In this document: one piece after another, positions 1-5,709 of the stretch
Position numbering within the stretch: the first letter of the stretch is position 1
How the letters are laid out: each line of letters begins with the position of its first letter
Source of the DNA: Clostridiales bacterium
GTDB lineage: Bacteria; Bacillota; Clostridia; Lachnospirales; CAG-274
Direction of reading: 5' to 3'
Assembly: GCA_021203425.1 (NCBI GenBank)
Contig: JAJQBF010000265.1
Location: 1-8,075 of the forward strand
Length of the DNA: 8,075 bases
Notes under the pieces: model-generated
Database searches by the model: none
Told to the model about the DNA's origin: nothing
Seen by the model: the letters and a program-made list of their open reading frames with translations, nothing else
Made by a program: the position numbers and the translations under genes

Positions 1-29
1 ATAAATATTTTTTTCTGAATTTTCAATAC

Positions 30-58
30 TTGATAATTGGAAAATTGTGTGGTAGTAT
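30..58 (+). promoter_or_regulatory. Sigma-A-type promoter with extended -10, upstream of the AlbA_2 gene
   Basis: A -35 TTGATA (30-35, five of six consensus bases) is separated by 17 nt from a -10 TAGTAT (53-58), which is preceded by TGG, giving an extended -10 (TGn). It lies about 57 nt upstream of the ATG at 115 and is the best promoter-like pair in the first 114 bases. Seen by eye only; the transcription start is not mapped. Confidence 0.55.
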
Positions 59-114
59 TTAAATATAAAGAGTTTGTATTATAACTCAGAAAATTACGGA
101 AGGGAGTTAATGAA

Positions 115-1674
115 ATGGACATAAGCAGATTGCAGTCAATTCTTAAAATAGGGGAAAATATTGCGGTTGAATTTAAACGCTGCGGAAACGGAATTAAAGA
201 TGACACATATGAAACCGTATGTTCATTTTTAAACAGATTCGGTGGGGATTTGTTTTTGGGTATTTCAGATGACGGTGTTGTCTGCGGTGTGTCCGAAAAG
301 GCTGCCGACGATATGGTGAAAAATTTTATCAGTTCTATAAGCAATCCAAACCTTTTTTCTCCCACTATATATTTAACTCCCGAGATATTAAAAACCGAAG
401 ATGGAAAAACTATTATTCATGTTTATATTCCGCCTTCTGCTGAAGTTCACAAATTTAAGAGGGTTGTTTACGACCGTATTAATGATTCAGACGTGAAAGT
501 GACGTCTACATCGCAAATTGCGCAGATGTACATACGAAAACAAAATATTTTTACCGAAAAAAAGATATTTCAGCATGCATCGATAGAAGATTTAAGGCTT
601 GATTTACTTCCGAGGGTTAGAAAAATGGTTGTAAATAATGCCGGCGGAAAGCACCCTTGGAGCAGTATGGACGATAAAGAACTGCTTGAAAGCGCAGGAT
701 TATATGGAAGGGATATGGAAACAGGAAAAAAGGGATATAATTTAGCTGCCTTACTTTTGCTTGGCAAAGACGACGTTATTTTGAATGTATGTCCGGCTTA
801 TATGACAGATGCTTTAGTAAGAAAAGTAAATATAGACAGATATGATGACAGAGAGGTTGTAAGAACAAATCTTATTGAAAGCTTTGACAGATTAATGGAA
901 TTTGCAAGAAAAAATTTGCCTGATAAATTTTTCCTCGAAGATATAAACAGAGTAAGTCTAAGGAATATATTGGCAAGGGAGATGATAAGCAATACACTTA
1001 TGCATAGAGAATATACCAGCTCATATATTGCAAAATTTATTATAGAAAAAGATCGAATGTATGTTGAGAATGCAAACAGGGCAGCTAAAGACGGTTATAT
1101 AACTCCCGCCAGTTTGGAACCCTACCCGAAGAATCCAATTATAGCATCGTTTTTCAGACATATTGGCTTAGCCGACACTCTTGGCTCAGGGACGAGAAAT
1201 CTTTTTAAATACAGTAAGTATTATTCCGGTTCCGAACCGAAATTTATAGAGGGTGATATTTTTAAAATTTTAGTTCCATTAAACGATGAATATTCATATG
1301 ATTACGAGGCAAATGAAGGAAACAGCGATAAAAATGAAACTAGCACAAAACCGAATGATAAAGAAGAAACTAGCACAAAAACTAGCACAAAAACTAGCAC
1401 AAAAACTAGCACAAAAACTAGCACAAAACCAAATGATAAAGATAAAACCGATATAAGCAGCGCTAACGAAACCTGCTTATTGAAATTGTCATCAAACGAA
1501 GGAAAGATATTGGAGATTATAACGGGGAATTCGAATATAACAATGAGGGAAATTGCCGATATTACGAAACTATCCTATGGCGGAGTTCGTTATATAATAG
1601 ATAATTTAAAGAAAAAAGGCATTGTAAGCAGGATCGGATCTTCAAGAAACGGAAGGTGGAAAATAAAAATGTAA
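115..1674 (+). CDS. AlbA_2/Schlafen-type ATP-binding transcriptional regulator-like protein
   Basis: A 519-residue protein of the COG2865-like family, which has a predicted nucleic-acid-binding AlbA_2 (Schlafen AAA_4) domain at the N-terminus, a degenerate GHKL-type ATPase module and a C-terminal winged helix. Residues about 10-140 show the AlbA_2 pattern (GENIAVEFKR, then FLNRFGGDLFLGISDDG). Residues about 285-390 show the family's ATPase-like block (REMISNTLMHREY and GLADTLGSGTRN). Residues about 458-519 look like a winged helix (EGKILEIITGNSNITMREIA, then YIIDNLKKKGIVSRIGS). Between them is a low-complexity Thr/Ser/Lys linker (409-442) made of TSTK repeats. The ATG at 115 follows GGAAGGGAG at 98-106 with 8 nt spacing; an ATG at 110 is in another frame. 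The next gene starts 25 bp later, so the two are probably co-transcribed. In the family such proteins are mostly predicted regulators and some sit near defence or toxin-antitoxin genes; the real target here is unknown. No signal peptide or membrane segment is seen. Confidence 0.85.
   Translation: MDISRLQSILKIGENIAVEFKRCGNGIKDDTYETVCSFLNRFGGDLFLGISDDGVVCGVSEKAADDMVKNFISSISNPNLFSPTIYLTPEILKTEDGKTIIHVYIPPSAEVHKFKRVVYDRINDSDVKVTSTSQIAQMYIRKQNIFTEKKIFQHASIEDLRLDLLPRVRKMVVNNAGGKHPWSSMDDKELLESAGLYGRDMETGKKGYNLAALLLLGKDDVILNVCPAYMTDALVRKVNIDRYDDREVVRTNLIESFDRLMEFARKNLPDKFFLEDINRVSLRNILAREMISNTLMHREYTSSYIAKFIIEKDRMYVENANRAAKDGYITPASLEPYPKNPIIASFFRHIGLADTLGSGTRNLFKYSKYYSGSEPKFIEGDIFKILVPLNDEYSYDYEANEGNSDKNETSTKPNDKEETSTKTSTKTSTKTSTKTSTKPNDKDKTDISSANETCLLKLSSNEGKILEIITGNSNITMREIADITKLSYGGVRYIIDNLKKKGIVSRIGSSRNGRWKIKM
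1339..1442 (+). repeat. In-frame 12-bp tandem repeat encoding a TSTK linker
   Basis: The unit ACTAGCACAAAA (Thr-Ser-Thr-Lys) occurs five times head to tail at 1369-1428 with no base change, and once more alone at 1339-1350. Each block is followed by a near-identical spacer (CCGAATGATAAAGA at 1351-1364 and CCAAATGATAAAGA at 1429-1442), encoding PNDK both times. This suggests duplication of a larger unit followed by expansion of the 12-mer. As 12 is a multiple of three, gain or loss of units changes linker length without breaking the frame. The repeats lie between the ATPase-like block and the winged helix. Confidence 0.95.
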
Positions 1675-1699
1675 ATTAAACATAGGGAGGTAGTGCATT

Positions 1700-2113
1700 A
1701 TGAAAATTTATCTTGACTTTAGCATAACAGGGCAAGGTATTGATGTCGAAAAAATTAATGATATTTTGGGTTTTCTGCCTACAAAATCATCGGATATCAG
1801 ATATAATTTTTGGCAGTGCAGGATTGAAGAGATGCGTGAACCATATTGGAACTATAAGACAGAAAAAGTGCATACGGAAGATTCTGACATTCAAATAGGG
1901 GAATTTTTGAAAAAATTTGACGGTAAGGCTGATAAGCTTAAGGCATATTTTACAACCTGTGGGCATATGCCGAAGGTGAGCCTGGGGCTTATTATTTGTC
2001 CCGACGAATATAACGAAGAGGGGAATGAGGTTTTATGCTTTAACAGTGTAAGTATATCAAGAGAAAATATAAAAAAACTGGCAGATCTGAATTGTGAAAT
2101 TTATTTTGATTAG
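1700..2113 (+). CDS. DUF4279-like small protein
   Basis: A 137-residue soluble protein that matches the layout of DUF4279 as I remember it. An N-terminal beta strand with a phi-x-F-x-I-x-G pattern (YLDFSITGQGID) is followed by the helix and turn ILGFLPTKSSDI, the 'LG..PT' signature. Then come a central Trp-rich segment (NFWQCRIEE, EPYWNYKTEK), an acidic helix (IQIGEFLKKF) and a C-terminal SISRENIKKLADLNCEIYFD, typical of the last helix and strand. The biochemical role of DUF4279 is unknown; some members are found as putative immunity proteins in polymorphic-toxin loci. The ATG follows GGGAGG (1684-1689) with 10 nt spacing. It lies 25 bp after the AlbA_2 gene on the same strand, so they likely share one transcript. 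No clear terminator follows. Family assignment rests on pattern memory, not a search. Confidence 0.7.
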   Translation: MKIYLDFSITGQGIDVEKINDILGFLPTKSSDIRYNFWQCRIEEMREPYWNYKTEKVHTEDSDIQIGEFLKKFDGKADKLKAYFTTCGHMPKVSLGLIICPDEYNEEGNEVLCFNSVSISRENIKKLADLNCEIYFD

Positions 2114-2156
2114 AGAAATGCCGAATAATTCAAGCTGAAAAGCAGCAGTAAGCGGC

Positions 2157-2184
2157 TTTACAAAGATTTCACATATATTTTACT
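2157..2184 (+). promoter_or_regulatory. Pho-box-like direct repeats (putative PhoP binding site)
   Basis: Three hexamers TTTACA (2157-2162), TTCACA (2168-2173) and TTTACT (2179-2184) are separated by exactly 5 nt each, giving an 11-bp period that puts them on one face of the helix. Bacillus PhoP is known to bind TT(A/C/T)ACA-like direct repeats spaced 4-6 bp apart. They lie 135 bp upstream of a PhoP-type regulator gene, so autoregulation is a natural inference. The third hexamer could serve as a -35, with TATTGT at 2201-2206 (16-nt spacer) as -10. B. subtilis sites usually have four hexamers; no fourth is obvious here. Confidence 0.45.
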
Positions 2185-2238
2185 TTTGCGTGGTAGATAT
2201 TATTGTACGGGGAAATGTATACTGTAGGTAAAATCGGC

Positions 2239-2268
2239 TTAGTGTTATGATGACGAAGTTATTATAAT
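2239..2268 (+). promoter_or_regulatory. Possible second promoter of the two-component operon
   Basis: A perfect -10 hexamer TATAAT (2263-2268) has a weak -35 TTAGTG (2239-2244) 18 nt upstream. It ends 51 nt before the ATG at 2320. The -10 overlaps the right arm of an 8-bp inverted repeat (GGTAAAAT at 2227-2234 and ATTTTACC at 2267-2274) that brackets the promoter. The -35 match is poor, so activity may need an activator, or this may be chance in AT-rich DNA. Confidence 0.35.
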
Positions 2269-2319
2269 TTTACCGAAAAAACAAATATTTTTATTCGAAC
2301 GGAATTGGAGGCAGCTTAT

Positions 2320-3009
2320 ATGCTTATATATGTAATTGAAGACGACGAAAGTATAAGAGACTTAATAAAAATTGCTTTGGAGGGCAACGGCTTTGATGTC
2401 TGCGCATTCGAAACAGCCGAAGAGGGTTTGGCGAAAATCGAGAAAGACAAGCCGTCGCTCGCCATTCTTGATATAATGCTCCCGGGAATAAGCGGAATAG
2501 AGGCTTTAAGACTTCTTCGAAACAGCAAAAGCAAGGCGCTTAAAAGACTTTCGGTAATTATGCTTACGGTGAAGGACAGCGAAAGAGATAAAATAAGTGC
2601 TCTTGATACAGGAGCCGATGACTATATTACAAAGCCTTTCAGTATTTTGGAGCTTATGGCAAGGGTACGTGCCCTTATTCGCCGCACAGAGGAAACAAAA
2701 AAGGCAGAAAACGAAATTAAGTTGGGTACAATTACAATAAAGGTCGACAGCAGAGAGGTTTTTGCCGACGGCGAGCTTGTAGCTTTGACATTTAAAGAGT
2801 ATGAGCTTTTGTTATATCTCATTAAGAATGAAAACAGAGTTATTTCAAGAGATGAACTCCTTCGTGAAATTTGGGGCTATGACTACACAGGGGAAACCAG
2901 AACAATAGACATTCACGTAAGAACAACAAGGCAAAAACTTAAGCAGGCAGGCAGCTATATTAAAACAATAAGGGGTATGGGTTATAAGGCAAGTGAGGAT
3001 TCGGTATGA
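2320..3009 (+). CDS. phoP: OmpR/PhoB-family response regulator, PhoP-like
   Basis: DNA-binding response regulator of 229 residues, the normal length for the OmpR/PhoB family. The receiver domain (1-120) has the acidic pocket E7-D8-D9, phospho-acceptor D51 in LAILDIMLPG, switch Thr83 in VIMLT and Lys105 in ITKPF. A linker leads to a winged-helix effector (about 133-226) with the TFKEYELL segment, the recognition region RTIDIHVRTTRQKL and the terminal wing IRGMGYKA. The frame stays open to a TTG at 2305, but the ATG at 2320 is chosen because GGAGG at 2307-2311 sits 8 nt before it and the receiver fold begins there. Its last codons overlap the kinase start (ATGA at 3006-3009), which implies translational coupling and a cognate pair. 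The receiver resembles clostridial PhoB/PhoP proteins, and Pho-box-like repeats lie upstream. The phosphate role is inferred, as no pst or phoU genes are in view. Confidence 0.88.
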   Translation: MLIYVIEDDESIRDLIKIALEGNGFDVCAFETAEEGLAKIEKDKPSLAILDIMLPGISGIEALRLLRNSKSKALKRLSVIMLTVKDSERDKISALDTGADDYITKPFSILELMARVRALIRRTEETKKAENEIKLGTITIKVDSREVFADGELVALTFKEYELLLYLIKNENRVISRDELLREIWGYDYTGETRTIDIHVRTTRQKLKQAGSYIKTIRGMGYKASEDSV

Positions 3010-4718
3010 GAAAAGCGGTTTTCGGAGGATTTATAAAAATAATAATCATAACCCTTGCCATATGTGCATTTACATTTTCTTATTTTATGACGAGATATTC
3101 TCTGAAACAGACTGAAAATGAAATGCATTATTGTCTGAATCTCATAGATTATATTCTCGATTATTCGGAAAATCTTCAGGAACAGATAGAGGAAATAAAC
3201 CCACTTGTTTTAGACAGACAAAGCCGAATAACGATTATGGACACAACAGGCAGGGTTGCTGCGGATACCTCCGAGGAAATAGACTACAGCGAAAACCATA
3301 TTGACAGAGAGGAAGTCAAGGGGGCTGTAGAAACGGGAACGGGCATTTCCGTAAGACGGTCGGAAACGGAAAATAGGGAATTATTATATTATGCCGTTGT
3401 TTCTCAAAAAGGTGATTATATTATAAGACTCGCCGTACCTTATAACGGAAAGGCAGCTTTTCTTAAGGCTATGTTTTTATCTGTTTTTGCTTGTATTATA
3501 CTTGCAATTTTGGTTGCCTATGTTATAGCAAGACGAATTTCTCATAGTATAACCAGACCTTTAAGCGAAATATCTGACGAGCTTTTAAAAATTAAAAACG
3601 GCGACGAAGGTTTGAGTAACGGTTTGAATTTTAAAAGCTATAAATATGATGAAATAAACAATATAGCAGAGGCAAAGGAAACTCTGACGAAAAGAGTAAA
3701 CAAAAACATTGAAAGACTGAGAGCGGAAAAGAACAAGGTGGAATACATTCTTGACAATATGAGCGACGGCATTATATTTATTGACAGCGGCAGCGAGGTT
3801 ATAAATATAAACAAGGCTGCAAGAGAAATGTTGGGCAGTGAAAAAGCATCAGGGCAGAATATAGCTATGTATACCCATAATATAAGAATATTGGAGAGCA
3901 CGTCCCAAGCTATCGAACAGGGAGAAGACAGCATTTTCGATATTAAAACGGAAAATAAAAAAACAGCCTCGGTTCATGTTAAGTCTATACACGGTGAAAA
4001 TGATGCCGCCGCAAGTATTCTTTTAATAGACGTGACCAATGTCAGAGAAAATGAAAAAATGCGTCAGGAGTTCTTTTCCAATGCATCGCATGAGCTTAAA
4101 ACTCCCCTGACCTCTATACAAGGCTATTCCGAACTGCTGACAGGCAATTTGAATTTCAGTGATGAGCAGAAAAACGTATTTTTGGAGAGAATAAAAAAAG
4201 AAACAAAAAATATGACCTCTCTTATAAATGATATACTTATGATTTCAAGACTTGAAAACGGTGAAATAGCCGAAATAAAGACGGAAATAAAACTTAAATC
4301 TATGGTAAACGATATCCTTGCGGCGAAGGAGCCTAATATAAAGGAAAAAAATTTAACCGTAACAACGGAGTGCGAAGACATTTCATTACACGCAGAATAC
4401 AAATATTTTTATCAGCTTTTAAGCAATATAATCAGCAATGCTGTTAAATATAATAAAGACAACGGCAGCATAAGCATTAAAATATATAAGGATAAAGGTT
4501 TGAATATTATTGTTTCCGATACGGGAATAGGAATTCCGCCTAAGTCAAGAGAAAGAGTTTTCGAACGTTTTTACAGAGTAGACAAGGGCAGAAGTAAAAA
4601 AATCGGCGGTACAGGCTTAGGGCTTGCTATTGTAAAGCATATCGTAAATTATTATAACGGCAAAATAACCCTTAAAAGTAAGGAAGACAAGGGTACCGTA
4701 ATCAGCATAAAAATATAA
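3006..4718 (+). CDS. phoR: Membrane sensor histidine kinase, PhoR-like
   Basis: A 570-residue kinase, partner of the preceding regulator. Order of parts: transmembrane helix 1 (about 7-28); an extracytoplasmic sensor (about 30-150) with RITIMDTTGRVAADTSE and a later YYAVV strand, PhoR-like PAS/CACHE in pattern; transmembrane helix 2 (about 152-176); a HAMP linker (about 177-235); a cytoplasmic PAS domain (about 240-345, ILDNMSDGIIFID, then NINKAAREMLG); the HisKA helix with phospho-accepting His362 in SNASHELKTPLTS; and the HATPase domain with N-box LLSNIISNAVKYN (N474/N478), G1 VSDTGIGIP (D505), F-box FERFYR and G2 GGTGLGLAI. All catalytic motifs are intact. The start overlaps the regulator's stop (ATGA), with GAGGATTCGGT just before it as a weak ribosome site, so expression probably depends on translational coupling. 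The domain order matches PhoR of clostridia; WalK/ResE-like kinases are the main alternative, so the phosphate signal is an inference. Confidence 0.87.
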   Translation: MRKAVFGGFIKIIIITLAICAFTFSYFMTRYSLKQTENEMHYCLNLIDYILDYSENLQEQIEEINPLVLDRQSRITIMDTTGRVAADTSEEIDYSENHIDREEVKGAVETGTGISVRRSETENRELLYYAVVSQKGDYIIRLAVPYNGKAAFLKAMFLSVFACIILAILVAYVIARRISHSITRPLSEISDELLKIKNGDEGLSNGLNFKSYKYDEINNIAEAKETLTKRVNKNIERLRAEKNKVEYILDNMSDGIIFIDSGSEVININKAAREMLGSEKASGQNIAMYTHNIRILESTSQAIEQGEDSIFDIKTENKKTASVHVKSIHGENDAAASILLIDVTNVRENEKMRQEFFSNASHELKTPLTSIQGYSELLTGNLNFSDEQKNVFLERIKKETKNMTSLINDILMISRLENGEIAEIKTEIKLKSMVNDILAAKEPNIKEKNLTVTTECEDISLHAEYKYFYQLLSNIISNAVKYNKDNGSISIKIYKDKGLNIIVSDTGIGIPPKSRERVFERFYRVDKGRSKKIGGTGLGLAIVKHIVNYYNGKITLKSKEDKGTVISIKI

Positions 4719-4719
4719 A

Positions 4720-4766
4720 AAAGACAGCTTTCGTTAAACCGGAGTTTTCAAACGAAAGCTGTCTTT
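4720..4766. terminator. Bidirectional Rho-independent terminator between convergent genes
   Basis: A perfect 16-bp stem (AAAGACAGCTTTCGTT at 4720-4735 pairing with 4751-4766) encloses a 15-nt loop, in which AAAC and GTTT (4736-4739 and 4744-4747) can form a small inner stem. It begins 2 nt after the kinase stop and ends 5 nt before the glycosyltransferase stop, so it serves both convergent units. The U-rich tail is better on the minus strand (TTTTTTATATTTTT) than on the plus strand (CTTTGTATATTAATTCTTTT). Confidence 0.9.
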
Positions 4767-4771
4767 GTATA

Positions 4772-5683
4772 TTAATTCTTTTGCTGATTCAGAAAATCTT
4801 GTCTTTCTTTTATTCTCTTAGACATAATGTAAATTTGGTCGCCGCTTACATCATGTCTGAATTTTTGGTAATTTCTGTCAAAGAAATTGTGATAATGGAA
4901 TAGGGCTGTACCTTTGGCAAGTACAGACACCAATATTCCTGCGGCTCTGAAAAAGAAGTCATGATGATCCCACATACGAATATTATCGTCCCAGCCTATT
5001 TTTCTTATGCTGTCTGTTCGTGCTAAAAAACAGTTAAGTGTTTTCCCCATAACAATATGTGTTTCATCGAGTTTTGTCAGATGGGGAATAATTAAAGGTC
5101 TTATTGCGTCTGCCATAGAAAACTGATTATATTCTTTTTCTGCTGTCTTGTCAGGATTTCGGCAAAAAATAGCGGTTAAGCGGCAGAATGCGGCAAGGTC
5201 AACTTCCCGATGCTCCTGGAGATATTTAAGTTGTTCCCCTATTTTAGCACGTCGCGTTAAAAGTTCATCATCGTCCATACGCATTAAAAAGGGTGTTTTA
5301 ACTTTTTCCAAAGCCCTGTTTAAACCATAACTCAAGCCGGAGTTAAAGGGGAGCTGAATGATTTCCAAATTGCCATTCCCCTCCCCCCCCCATATCTTAA
5401 GAGGTTCAGAGCTGTCATCGGCAATAATTACTTTTACCCCGGGATAATATGACTGAATATTTTTATATAGTCTTTTAGCCATTTTTTGACGTTCAAATGA
5501 TTTGAACATAAATGTAACATTGTTTTTGACAAGTTCTATTTCTTCTTTATCCGGCTTTTTAGCCCCTTTGACCGCATATAAAATATCAAAAAACAGGTAT
5601 TCTGTTTTGCATACAAAGTCATAAACAATATATGCCAAAGGCTGCAGCGGACTTGCCGTAATTTTTCGTGCAACTTTTCCCAT
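4772..5683 (-). CDS. GT-A-fold glycosyltransferase (GT2-like, some GT12 resemblance), with a phase-variable G9 tract
   Basis: A 303-residue glycosyltransferase that should move a sugar from a nucleotide-sugar donor to an unidentified cell-surface or polysaccharide acceptor. The nucleotide-binding strand VKVIIADDSS is at 84-92. NSGLSYGLNRALEKVKTPF (114-132) leads into MRMDDDEL, the DxD metal/donor site (D137-D139). The later NCFLARTDSIRKIGW...WDHHDFFFR block (217-246) resembles the acceptor-side motif of GalNAc transferases of the GT12 type. No transmembrane helix or signal peptide is convincing, so it is probably cytosolic or peripheral. The ATG follows GGAGG (5689-5693) with 5 nt spacing. 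It starts 26 bp after the PFL-like gene, with no terminator between, so it is likely the second gene of that transcript. Codons 98-101 (Trp-Gly-Gly-Glu) are written with nine consecutive G; at nine G the frame is open (ON). Donor and acceptor cannot be told from sequence. Confidence 0.85.
   Translation of the reverse strand: MGKVARKITASPLQPLAYIVYDFVCKTEYLFFDILYAVKGAKKPDKEEIELVKNNVTFMFKSFERQKMAKRLYKNIQSYYPGVKVIIADDSSEPLKIWGGEGNGNLEIIQLPFNSGLSYGLNRALEKVKTPFLMRMDDDELLTRRAKIGEQLKYLQEHREVDLAAFCRLTAIFCRNPDKTAEKEYNQFSMADAIRPLIIPHLTKLDETHIVMGKTLNCFLARTDSIRKIGWDDNIRMWDHHDFFFRAAGILVSVLAKGTALFHYHNFFDRNYQKFRHDVSGDQIYIMSKRIKERQDFLNQQKN
5383..5391 (-). repeat. Poly-G (G9) slippage tract inside the glycosyltransferase gene
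   Basis: The plus strand shows nine uninterrupted C, preceded by CCCCT; the coding strand therefore reads TGGGGGGGGG then AGGGG. The tract covers codons 98-101, between the nucleotide-binding strand and the DxD motif. Translated by hand, ten G gives a TAA stop after residue 113 and eight G gives a TGA stop after residue 116, both well before the catalytic DxD. Homopolymers of this length are known contingency loci in glycosyltransferase genes of Campylobacter, Helicobacter and Neisseria. Confidence 0.9.
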
Positions 5684-5709
5684 AAATTCCTCCGTCTTTA
5701 TAAATACAA

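Noticed and set aside
1339..1442. CRISPR-like or phage-att repeat
   Set aside because: The units are 12 bp, contiguous, in frame and coding; there are no unique spacers.
2114..2160. Terminator after the DUF4279-like gene
   Set aside because: Only 4-5 bp stems (for example AAAGC with GCTTT) can be drawn and no T-run follows.
2268..2281. Direct repeat TTTTACCGAAAAAA shared with 549-562
   Set aside because: Low-complexity match, one copy inside a coding frame; most likely chance in AT-rich DNA.
2305..2319. TTG start extending the response regulator by five residues
   Set aside because: The extension overlaps the GGAGG ribosome site (2307-2311) of the ATG at 2320, and the receiver fold starts at that ATG.
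4772..5709. Missing PFL glycyl-radical domain hidden by a frameshift downstream
   Set aside because: Only 26 bp lie before a well-supported glycosyltransferase frame with its own ribosome site, and no RVSGYAV-like segment was seen in its place.
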